A stretch of 23,084 nucleotides of DNA from Campylobacterales bacterium (GTDB lineage: Bacteria > Campylobacterota > Campylobacteria > Campylobacterales > QNZT01): positions 1 through 23,084 of the forward strand of contig JALUNR010000203.1 of the NCBI GenBank assembly GCA_027055005.1. The letters are read 5' to 3'. A program made the translations under genes and the position numbers. Of the stretch, positions 7,873-13,923 are shown piece by piece (positions within the stretch are counted from its first letter, which is position 1; every line of letters starts with the position of its first letter). The notes under the pieces were generated by a model. That model worked only from the letters and a program-made list of their open reading frames with translations, made no database searches and was not told the origin of the DNA.

Positions 7873-8405
7873 AAGTACTTTTAATACTTCTTTTGAGTTT
7901 AAATATATATGCAAAAGAGGGGACTTTGATAGAGTGTAACAAAATCTTTGAAGCTAGAAAAGATGAACTTTTAAATCAGCTTGACAAAATAGATGAAAAA
8001 AGGGAAGAGTTTGAATTGTATAAAAATAGTATGAATAAAGTTTTAGAAAAAAAAGAGAAAGATATAAGTAAGAAAGAAGAAAAAATAAATCAGATTTTAA
8101 AAAAAGCAGAGAATTTAAAAAAAGAAGCAGAAAGATTAAAAAAAGAAAACAAACAAATATTGAAAAATATCAAAGAAGCAAAGTCAGATAAAATCTCAAA
8201 AACATATATGAAAATGAGAGATTCAAAGGCAGCAGCTATTTTTGATACGATGGATATAAAAGATAGTGCTAGAATACTTTTTGGTTTAAAGGCTTCAAAA
8301 ATCTCTAAGATTATGGCAAAAATGGATCCAAATAATGCATCAGCTATAACAAAATTGCTAGAAAATAATCAAGCTTTTATAAAGGACAATAATCTTTCTA
8401 AGTAA
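7869..8405 (+). CDS. MotE-like periplasmic motility protein
   Basis: A 178-residue exported protein: signal peptide at 1-16 (MKVLLILLLSLNIYAK), a long Lys/Glu-rich coiled coil at about 25-105, then a C-terminal helical domain resembling the MgtE N-terminal domain (MRDSKAAAIFDTMD, ARILFGLKASKISKIMAKMDP). That order is the signature of the MotE family, which supports stator assembly or motor scaffolding. The corresponding gene near purA in C. jejuni is, from memory, Cj1496c, a glycoprotein needed for normal colonisation. NNAS near residue 156 fits a simple N-glycosylation triplet but not clearly the extended bacterial D/E-x-N-x-S/T form. Its ATG is four bases inside the previous gene with GAGGAA upstream. 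It ends the long operon begun at 1455. Confidence 0.75.
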   Translation: MKVLLILLLSLNIYAKEGTLIECNKIFEARKDELLNQLDKIDEKREEFELYKNSMNKVLEKKEKDISKKEEKINQILKKAENLKKEAERLKKENKQILKNIKEAKSDKISKTYMKMRDSKAAAIFDTMDIKDSARILFGLKASKISKIMAKMDPNNASAITKLLENNQAFIKDNNLSK

Positions 8406-8416
8406 ATTTTTGTTAG

Positions 8417-8459
8417 TATAAAATACCTTGTTGTAAGGTTAGAAAATAAAACAAAAGGA
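8417..8459 (+). promoter_or_regulatory. Possible promoter, small inverted repeat and RBS ahead of the DUF507 gene
   Basis: The 61 bp gap holds TATAAAAT at 8417-8424, a good -10 match without a clear -35. ACCTT at 8425-8429 and AAGGT at 8435-8439 form a 5 bp inverted repeat with a GTTGT loop at the expected transcript start. AAAGGA at 8454-8459 lies seven bases before the ATG at 8467. No T-run follows the repeat, so it is not a convincing terminator. Whether transcription restarts here or reads through from purA is not decidable by eye. Confidence 0.35.
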
Positions 8460-8466
8460 TTCTTAA

Positions 8467-9018
8467 ATGAAGATTCCAGTTCCTCATGCACCCTATATTG
8501 CAAATAAAGTTGCTATAGATTTACTAAATTCAAAACTTGTAACTTTTAGTAGAGGTTTAGAAGAAGCTAAAAAAGTTATAACTGAAGTTATAACCCAAGA
8601 TTTAGAAAAAGAGAGAAAACTAGAAGTTAAAGTAGCTGAGATTTTAGATGAAAACGAAGATAATATGGAGTTTATGCAAGTAGATAGACGAAGTATGTTT
8701 TGGATGATAAAAAAGAAAATGTCTAAAGATTATGAACTTATATTAAATTATGAAGATAGATTTAGTGAGCTATCGCACCAAATTATGGATAGACTTTGGC
8801 AAGAAGATTTGATGGATTATACAGTGAGTGAAAATAGTATAAAGAATATTATTTACGATGCGATAGATGGATATAAAGAAAGCTTTGAAGATATAGAAGA
8901 AAATGTATATGAAAAAATTTCAAATATGAAACGAAAACTTATTCCAGGAACTGATGAATATGAAGTTGTTTTTGAAAAACTTTATCGTGATGAACTAAAG
9001 AAAAAAGGTATGTTTTGA
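8467..9018 (+). CDS. DUF507 family protein
   Basis: A 183-residue soluble, helical, acidic and charged protein that I assign to DUF507, a family of unknown function found in Campylobacterota, Aquificae and some Deltaproteobacteria. The opening MKIPVPHAPYIANKVAIDLL and the late motif MKRKLIPGTDEYEVVFEKLYRDELKKKG, split around residues 150-180, are the parts that recall the family; the closing motif is the more diagnostic. No signal peptide, membrane helix or catalytic motif is visible. Its stop TGA overlaps the carA ATG by one base, so it is translated with carA. A C. jejuni counterpart sits in the same place before carA (Cj1495c, from memory). No function is proposed. Confidence 0.8.
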   Translation: MKIPVPHAPYIANKVAIDLLNSKLVTFSRGLEEAKKVITEVITQDLEKERKLEVKVAEILDENEDNMEFMQVDRRSMFWMIKKKMSKDYELILNYEDRFSELSHQIMDRLWQEDLMDYTVSENSIKNIIYDAIDGYKESFEDIEENVYEKISNMKRKLIPGTDEYEVVFEKLYRDELKKKGMF

Positions 9019-10148
9019 TGAGTAAGCTAAAAGATATATGGATTTATCTTGAAGATGGTACTTTTATAAAAGCTAAAAGTTTTGGCTCATGTGGTACAAA
9101 AGTTGGTGAAGTTGTTTTTAATACTTCTATGAGTGGATATCAAGAGATTATGAGTGATCCTAGTTATGCTGGACAGTTTGTTGTTTTTACTATGCCTGAG
9201 GTAGGAAATGTAGGTTGCAATGATGATGATATGGAAAGCTCATCAGTTTATGCAAGTGGTATGATAGTAAGAAATTATCAAGATAGATACTCAAACTTTA
9301 GAGCTAAAACAAGCTTAAAAGAGTTTTTAACCTCTCATGATAGTTTAGGTATTTGCAATATTGATACAAGATTTTTAACAAAACATATAAGAGATAATGG
9401 TTCACAAATGATGATAGCATCTACTAAAATTAGTAATAGAGAAGAGCTTAAAAATATACTTTCTAACTCACCTCGTATAGAAGAGGTAAATTATATAAAA
9501 GAGGTAACTACAAAAGAGGTCTATGAACATAAATTTGGAGCTTGGGATAATGAAAACCAAAAATATAATCAACCTTTAAAACTTGGTAAAAAATTAGTAG
9601 TTATAGACTTTGGTGTAAAAAGAAATATTTTAAATGAACTGTCACAAGTTGGGTTTACAGTAGAAGTGATTCCTGCAGACTTCGATGCAAATACTCTTAT
9701 AGATAGATATAATAAAAAAGAAATACAAGGAGTATTCCTAAGTAATGGTCCCGGAGACCCACTTATTTTAAAAGAAGAATCTCAAAAAGTAAAAAAACTA
9801 ATAGAAGCTAAAATACCAATGTTTGCTATTTGCCTAGGACATCAACTTCTTTCTATTTCTCATGGATATGATACTTATAAATTAAAGTTTGGTCATCATG
9901 GTGGAAATCATCCTGTAAAAAATCAAAAAGAGGGATTTGTAGAGATAACTGCACAAAATCATAATTATAATGTTCCTGAAAGTATAAAGGAAATAGCAAT
10001 TGTTACTCATAGTAACCTTTTTGATAAAACTATTGAGGGATTAAAGTACAAAAACTCTCCAATCTTCTCAGTACAACACCACCCAGAAGCAAGTCCAGGT
10101 CCTCATGATAGTAAATACATCTTCAAAGATTTCATAGAAAATATTTAA
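9018..10148 (+). CDS. carA: Carbamoyl phosphate synthase small (glutaminase) subunit
   Basis: Hydrolyses glutamine and channels ammonia to CarB for carbamoyl phosphate, feeding pyrimidine and arginine synthesis. The 376-residue protein has an N-terminal CarA domain (VVFNTSMSGYQEIMSDPSY near 32-50) and a class I glutamine amidotransferase domain: oxyanion loop SNGPGDP, nucleophile Cys272 in AICLGHQLL, and His355 with Glu357 in HHPEASPGP. All match the known catalytic triad. The frame also opens with TTG at 9015, but ATG at 9018 is preferred: it overlaps the DUF507 stop as TGATG and has AAGG at 9005-9008 upstream. carB is not in the window, so the two subunits are encoded apart. A terminator follows. 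Confidence 0.97.
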   Translation: MSKLKDIWIYLEDGTFIKAKSFGSCGTKVGEVVFNTSMSGYQEIMSDPSYAGQFVVFTMPEVGNVGCNDDDMESSSVYASGMIVRNYQDRYSNFRAKTSLKEFLTSHDSLGICNIDTRFLTKHIRDNGSQMMIASTKISNREELKNILSNSPRIEEVNYIKEVTTKEVYEHKFGAWDNENQKYNQPLKLGKKLVVIDFGVKRNILNELSQVGFTVEVIPADFDANTLIDRYNKKEIQGVFLSNGPGDPLILKEESQKVKKLIEAKIPMFAICLGHQLLSISHGYDTYKLKFGHHGGNHPVKNQKEGFVEITAQNHNYNVPESIKEIAIVTHSNLFDKTIEGLKYKNSPIFSVQHHPEASPGPHDSKYIFKDFIENI

Positions 10149-10160
10149 ATATAAACAAAC

Positions 10161-10188
10161 AAAAGAGCCTTTATAAAAGGTCTCTTTT
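10161..10188 (+). terminator. Intrinsic terminator after carA
   Basis: AAAAGAGCCTTT (10161-10172) pairs with AAAGGTCTCTTTT (10176-10188) across a 3-base loop, with one bulged T. The right arm itself ends in TTTT, and the A-rich left arm could work on the reverse transcript as well. It lies 13 bases after the carA stop and separates the carA unit from the cco operon. Confidence 0.75.
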
Positions 10189-10205
10189 AAGAAAAAGAAC
10201 AAATC

Positions 10206-10229
10206 AATTAGCCTTTTAAAGGCTTAATT
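10206..10229. repeat. Second hairpin (inverted repeat) in the carA-ccoN gap
   Basis: AATTAGCCTT (10206-10215) pairs with AAGGCTTAATT (10219-10229) with one bulged T and a 3-base loop. It shares the core GCCTTT...AAAGG with the terminator 18 bases earlier, so the two may be derived from one another. It has no T-run after it. It could be a backup terminator, a leftover duplicate, or a protein-binding site upstream of the cco promoter. Confidence 0.5.
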
Positions 10230-10248
10230 ATATTCAAAACAACAGATA

Positions 10249-10266
10249 TTGTTAATAAATTGTTAA
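10249..10266. repeat. 11-bp-phased direct repeat TTGTTAA upstream of ccoN promoter
   Basis: TTGTTAA occurs at 10249-10255 and again at 10260-10266, start to start 11 bp. Weaker relatives follow at 10272 (AAGTTAA) and 10290 (TTGTTAT). One-turn spacing on the same face of the helix and position about 30-50 bp upstream of the TATAAT box suit an activator such as an OmpR-family response regulator. The region is AT-rich, so chance similarity is a real alternative. Confidence 0.35.
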
Positions 10267-10295
10267 TTTTTAAGTTAAAATTATGAAAATTGTTA

Positions 10296-10301
10296 TATAA
10301 T
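10296..10301 (+). promoter_or_regulatory. Probable -10 box of the cco operon promoter
   Basis: An exact TATAAT, 58 bases before the ccoN ATG, in AT-rich DNA with no good -35 match 17 bp upstream. Lack of a -35 is usual in this phylum and would also suit activator dependence. Transcription would begin near 10308, giving a 5' leader of about 45 bases. Confidence 0.55.
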
Positions 10302-10311
10302 TGTATGTTCC

Positions 10312-10330
10312 ATGTGACATATATGTGACA
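10312..10330. repeat. 11-bp-phased direct repeat ATGTGACA in the ccoN leader
   Basis: ATGTGACA is present exactly at 10312-10319 and 10323-10330, start to start 11 bp. These 8-mers include GC-containing GTGAC, so they are less easily explained by base composition than the upstream repeats. If the TATAAT at 10296 is used, they lie at about +5 to +23, where a bound protein would block transcription or RNA-level control could act. Confidence 0.5.
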
Positions 10331-10340
10331 CAAAAAATTT

Positions 10341-10349
10341 TAAGGAGGT
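10341..10349 (+). promoter_or_regulatory. Strong Shine-Dalgarno site of ccoN
   Basis: TAAGGAGGT is a full-length match to the 16S rRNA 3' end, four bases before the ATG at 10354. It is the strongest site in the window, with ccoO (AAGGAGG) close behind, in keeping with high expression of the oxidase. Confidence 0.8.
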
Positions 10350-10353
10350 TTTA

Positions 10354-11823
10354 ATGCAATCACACAATGCATTAGAGTATGATTATACGATAGCAAAATG
10401 GTACACATTCTTGGCTATTGTATTGGGTATGGTAGGTATGACAATAGGTGTGCTAATAGCTTTTCAGTTAGCATTTCCAGATTTGAATTATCTATTTGGT
10501 GAGTATGGTACTTTTAGTAGGTTAAGACCTTTACATACAGATTCAGTTGCTTTTGGTTTTACTCTTAGTGGTATTCTTGCAACCTGGTATTATGCTGGAC
10601 AAAGAATTTTAAAAGTATCAAATGCTGAGTCAAAATTTTTAGTAATCATAGCAAGATTACAACTTATAACTTACATATTAGTTGTAGTGTTAGCTGTTGG
10701 CTCTCTGTTATTAGGTTATACAACATCAAAAGAGTATGCTGAGTTTGAATGGCCAGTAGATGTTCTAGTAGTTGTTACTTGGGTTTTATTTGGTATTCAT
10801 ATGTTTGGTATGATAGGACTTAGAAGAGAAAAGTATCTATACATCTCTATGTGGTATTATATAGCTACTTTTGTTGCAATAGCTATGCTGTATCTATTTA
10901 ACAATATGGAAGTTCCTACATACTTTGTATCTGGTGGAATAGGTTCATGGTGGCACTCAGTATCTATGTATGCGGGTACAAATGATGCTATGGTTCAGTG
11001 GTGGTATGGGCATAATGCAGTTGCATTTGTTTTCACAACTCCTATTATTGCTATTATTTATTATTTCTTACCAAAAGAGTCAGGTCAACCTGTTTACTCA
11101 TATAAACTTTCAATCGCAGCTTTCTGGGGATTGATGTTTATTTATCTTTGGGCAGGAAGTCATCACCTTGTTTATTCTACAGTTCCTGACTGGATGCAAA
11201 CACTAGGTGTTATTTTCTCAATTGTACTTATTTTACCATCATGGGGATCAGCTATTAATATGCTTTTAACTATGAAAGGTGAGTGGGGACAACTTCAAAC
11301 AAATCCATTAATCAAATTTATGATTTTGGCATCAACTTTTTATATGTTTTCAACACTAGAAGGCCCAATCCAATCAATCAAATCTGTAAATGCACTAGCT
11401 CACTTTACTGACTGGATTCCAGGGCATGTTCATGATGGTACTCTTGGTTGGGTTGGATTTATGATTATTGCTGCTATATTTCATATGGCTCCAAGAATGT
11501 ATAAAAGAGAGATTTATAGTAAATCTTTAGTTGAAGCACAATTTTGGATTCAAACTACTGGTATTGTTTTATACTTTAGTAGTATGTGGATAGCAGGAAT
11601 CACTCAAGGTATGATGTGGAGAGCAACTGACCAATACGGAAATCTTGCTTACTCATTTATAGATACAGTTACAGTTTTACACCCTTACTATACTCTAAGA
11701 GGTGTTGGTGGATTATTTTATCTAACAGGTGTATTTATGTGGGGATACAATATTTATAAAACTGCAACAGCTGGAAAAGTGTTAGAGAGAGAACCTCAAA
11801 ACGCTTCACCAATGTCAGCATAA
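10354..11823 (+). CDS. ccoN: cbb3-type cytochrome c oxidase subunit I (CcoN)
   Basis: Catalytic haem-copper subunit that reduces oxygen to water and pumps protons in the inner membrane; the cbb3 type has high oxygen affinity, suited to microaerobic life. The 489-residue protein has about 12 membrane helices. Expected ligands are visible: His61 (PLHTDS) and His360 for low-spin haem b, His358 (GHVHDG) for haem b3, and His220 (WYGHNAV), His270 and His271 (SHHLVY) for copper B. Tyr264, six residues before His270, fits the Tyr of helix VII that is cross-linked to a copper ligand in this subclass. It is first in the operon after a perfect ribosome site. It is full length with no missing key residue. 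Confidence 0.98.
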   Translation: MQSHNALEYDYTIAKWYTFLAIVLGMVGMTIGVLIAFQLAFPDLNYLFGEYGTFSRLRPLHTDSVAFGFTLSGILATWYYAGQRILKVSNAESKFLVIIARLQLITYILVVVLAVGSLLLGYTTSKEYAEFEWPVDVLVVVTWVLFGIHMFGMIGLRREKYLYISMWYYIATFVAIAMLYLFNNMEVPTYFVSGGIGSWWHSVSMYAGTNDAMVQWWYGHNAVAFVFTTPIIAIIYYFLPKESGQPVYSYKLSIAAFWGLMFIYLWAGSHHLVYSTVPDWMQTLGVIFSIVLILPSWGSAINMLLTMKGEWGQLQTNPLIKFMILASTFYMFSTLEGPIQSIKSVNALAHFTDWIPGHVHDGTLGWVGFMIIAAIFHMAPRMYKREIYSKSLVEAQFWIQTTGIVLYFSSMWIAGITQGMMWRATDQYGNLAYSFIDTVTVLHPYYTLRGVGGLFYLTGVFMWGYNIYKTATAGKVLEREPQNASPMSA

Positions 11824-11835
11824 GGAGGATAAGTT

Positions 11836-12501
11836 ATGTTTCATTTTTTAGAAAGAAATCCATTTTTGTTTACAGTGGTACTTTTTGTAACAGTTGCTTT
11901 TGCAGGTATTATAGAAATACTTCCAGATTTTGCTAAACAAGCAAGACCGATAGTTGGTAAAAAACCATATACTATTTTACAACTTGCAGGAAGACAAGTT
12001 TATATACATGATAGTTGTAATGCTTGCCATTCTCAACTTATTCGTCCATTCAAATCAGAAACTGATAGATATGGTCACTATAGTGTAAGTGGTGAGTATG
12101 CTTATGATAGACCATTCCTTTGGGGATCAAAAAGAACAGGTCCAGACCTTCACAGAGTTGGTAACTATAGAACAACTGATTGGCATGAAAATCATATGTG
12201 GCAACCTACAAGTGTTGTTCCAGGCTCCATTATGCCAGCATATAAACATATGTTTAAAAACTTAGCTGATATAGATACTGCTTATGCAGAGGCTATAACT
12301 GTTAAAAAAGTTTTCAATGTTCCTTATGATAAAGCAGGTATGCCAAAACTAGGAAGTTTAAAAGATGCAAAAGCAGAAGCTCTAGTAGAAGCTAAAAAAA
12401 TAGCTGCTAATATGAAAAATAAAAATGTTAAAAATGCTGTTGCAAATGGTAAAATACCTCAAATAGTAGCATTAATAGCATATTTAAATAGTTTAAAATA
12501 A
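11836..12501 (+). CDS. ccoO: cbb3-type cytochrome c oxidase subunit II (CcoO), monohaem cytochrome c
   Basis: Membrane-anchored c-type cytochrome that passes electrons to CcoN. The 221-residue protein has one N-terminal helix (about residues 11-27, FTVVLFVTVAFAGIIEI) and a periplasmic haem domain with C61-x-x-C64-H65 in DSCNACHSQ. Met133 in GSIMPAY is the likely second axial ligand. The segments SKRTGPDLHRVG and WQPTSVVPGS are typical of CcoO. The gap to ccoN is 12 bp with AAGGAGG before the ATG. A Lys/Ala-rich insert at about 160-200 makes the C-terminal part look longer than the core haem fold. Confidence 0.97.
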   Translation: MFHFLERNPFLFTVVLFVTVAFAGIIEILPDFAKQARPIVGKKPYTILQLAGRQVYIHDSCNACHSQLIRPFKSETDRYGHYSVSGEYAYDRPFLWGSKRTGPDLHRVGNYRTTDWHENHMWQPTSVVPGSIMPAYKHMFKNLADIDTAYAEAITVKKVFNVPYDKAGMPKLGSLKDAKAEALVEAKKIAANMKNKNVKNAVANGKIPQIVALIAYLNSLK

Positions 12502-12512
12502 AGGTATGAAAA

Positions 12513-12755
12513 ATGGAGTTTGATTTACAAGCATTAGAGGTATATATTTTTTTGATTCTTTCAGCTGTGATTGCTTTTATATTTTATTATTATATATATT
12601 ATATATATAGTAATGAAAAAAAAGGTATTAGAGATTATGAAAAGTATTCAAATATTGTGCTTGATGATGAAATAACATCAACTCCAGTAGAAAAGCTTAC
12701 TGCGAAAGAAAAGTGGGAGCTAGAAAAAAAGAAAAATAAAGGAGATAAGGCATGA
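12513..12755 (+). CDS. ccoQ: CcoQ subunit of cbb3 oxidase
   Basis: An 80-residue protein with one membrane helix (about residues 9-30) followed by a charged cytoplasmic tail. CcoQ stabilises the cbb3 complex and is poorly conserved; the call rests on position between ccoO and ccoP plus the one-helix design. It is somewhat longer than the 50-60 residues of many proteobacterial CcoQ. The helix ends in an unusual Tyr-rich stretch (FYYYIYYIY) coded by a TA-repeat tract at 12585-12610. AAGG at 12501-12504 is the ribosome site. The stop shares ATGA with ccoP. Confidence 0.85.
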   Translation: MEFDLQALEVYIFLILSAVIAFIFYYYIYYIYSNEKKGIRDYEKYSNIVLDDEITSTPVEKLTAKEKWELEKKKNKGDKA

Positions 12756-13573
12756 AAATAAATCTTTCAACAGATGTTGTTAATCAGCTCTCGTTAGTTG
12801 GTGCTGCTGCTATCATTATTTTGACAGTTTTTGTTGCTGGTAAATATATCAAGCAAATAAAAACAGATACAGCAACTGGAGAGCTATCTGACGAGAATTG
12901 GGATGGTATAGGGGAGTTTAAAAATCCACTACCATTAGGATGGGCTTTAAGCTATGTAGGTACTATGATTTGGGCTATATGGTATTGGTTGTTTTCACCA
13001 TATGCTGTAAACGCTTATTCACAGATAGGTGAGTATAATCAAGAAGTAAAACAATACAATACTACTTTTGAGAAAAAATGGAAAAATCCATCAGCTGATA
13101 CTTTGATGGGTATGGGCGAAGGTTTTTATCTTGTAAATTGCGCTCCTTGTCATGGTATAGCAGGAGATGGTATAGATGGTAAAGCACAAGGTTTTGATAA
13201 AAGGATGACAAAAGAACAAGTTTTAGCTGTTATAAAAAATGGTCAAAATCAACTTCACTATGCAATGGGACCTATGCCAGCTGGTATGGCAAGTGGTGCG
13301 GATGCAGATGCCATAGCTACTTGGATAGCAAGTGGTATGAAAGGTAAACAACCAGCAGCATTTGCTACATGTGCAGGTTGTCATGGAGCGGATGGAAAAG
13401 GAAATGGTGGAACTGCACCAAATCTTGCTGAATATGGGAATGTATTAGTTAAACATGTTCTTGAAAATGGTAAAAAAGGTTCTATTGGTACTATGCCTTC
13501 ATTTAAAGGTCGTTTTACTGATGTTCAAGAGAAAGCTGTAGCGACTTATTTAAGATCGCTTCAAGAAAAGTAA
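12752..13573 (+). CDS. ccoP: cbb3-type cytochrome c oxidase subunit III (CcoP), dihaem cytochrome c
   Basis: Takes electrons from periplasmic donors and hands them to CcoO. The 273-residue protein has an N-terminal membrane helix at about 12-30, the conserved CcoP segment DENWDGIGEFKNPLPLGW near 47-64, a second helix (about 65-85), and two class I haem c domains: C130-x-x-C133-H134 in NCAPCHG and C207-x-x-C210-H211 in TCAGCHG. Met in GPMPAGM and in GTMPSF are the probable axial partners. Length is close to the usual 280-310. It starts inside the ccoQ stop with GGAG at 12741-12744 and is 10 bp from the next gene. Confidence 0.97.
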   Translation: MKINLSTDVVNQLSLVGAAAIIILTVFVAGKYIKQIKTDTATGELSDENWDGIGEFKNPLPLGWALSYVGTMIWAIWYWLFSPYAVNAYSQIGEYNQEVKQYNTTFEKKWKNPSADTLMGMGEGFYLVNCAPCHGIAGDGIDGKAQGFDKRMTKEQVLAVIKNGQNQLHYAMGPMPAGMASGADADAIATWIASGMKGKQPAAFATCAGCHGADGKGNGGTAPNLAEYGNVLVKHVLENGKKGSIGTMPSFKGRFTDVQEKAVATYLRSLQEK

Positions 13574-13583
13574 GGAGTAAAGC

Positions 13584-13805
13584 ATGGCTGAAAATACAAC
13601 AAGAAGACTATGTTTTAACATAAATGGACTTTTAGGTGGAATAATAGCAACACTATTACTACTATCTATACTTGGTTTTTTGACTTATAATGCTATTAAA
13701 GTAGAAGCAGGTAATGCAACTACTTATTATAAAATAGTAGATGAGCAAAATATTCCAATGACTTCGACTGATACAATGGCGAAGCATTATAAAATAGTTA
13801 AGTAA
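13584..13805 (+). CDS. DUF4006 family small membrane protein
   Basis: A 73-residue protein with one membrane helix (about 16-38, LLGGIIATLLLLSILGFLTY) flanked by a short N-terminal tail with Arg pair and a C-terminal tail that should face the periplasm. Sequence and location directly after ccoP fit DUF4006, a small family of unknown function that accompanies cco genes in Campylobacterota. Membership was judged from memory. It likely has a part in assembly or stability of the oxidase, which is inference from context. The ribosome site is TAAGGAGT at 13571-13578, which also contains the ccoP stop codon. The start region is nearly identical to that of the next small gene. Confidence 0.8.
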   Translation: MAENTTRRLCFNINGLLGGIIATLLLLSILGFLTYNAIKVEAGNATTYYKIVDEQNIPMTSTDTMAKHYKIVK

Positions 13806-13823
13806 GGAGTAAAATATGGCTGA
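13800..13823 (+). repeat. Second copy of a duplicated translation-start region (first copy 13568-13591)
   Basis: The 24 bases covering the final Lys codon, stop, Shine-Dalgarno, start and first codons are the same as at 13568-13591 in 22 positions; only GC versus AT just before the ATG differs. Both read AAGTAAGGAGTAAA, two variable bases, ATGGCTGA. Codons after this point do not match, so the duplicated piece is limited to the initiation region. Confidence 0.8.
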
Positions 13824-13920
13824 TGCATTATTATATGTTACAGGATTGAGTTTAGTTGCTATGGCAGCTTTAACAGCTTGGATAGTTACTACTCCAGGTA
13901 TGCACCTTTATATAGGTTAA
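13816..13920 (+). CDS. 34-residue membrane microprotein in the cco operon
   Basis: An open frame of 34 codons from ATG at 13816 to TAA at 13918-13920, with a strong ribosome site TAAGGAGT at 13803-13810, five bases before the ATG. The product has one hydrophobic helix of about 22 residues (residues 5-25, LLYVTGLSLVAMAALTAWIV in part) and a short tail TTPGMHLYIG. It fills the only gap between the DUF4006 gene and the next gene, leaving just three bases. This resembles single-helix accessory subunits of respiratory oxidases such as CcoQ, CcoM or CydX, so a role with the cbb3 oxidase is a fair guess. No homologue is recognised. Evidence that it is real: strong ribosome site, exact fit in the operon, and membrane-like composition. 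Confidence 0.75.
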   Translation: MADALLYVTGLSLVAMAALTAWIVTTPGMHLYIG

Positions 13921-13923
13921 TCC

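Noticed and set aside
10312..10330. FNR or CRP palindrome in the ccoN leader
   Set aside because: The half-sites are direct, not inverted, and do not match TTGAT-N4-ATCAA.
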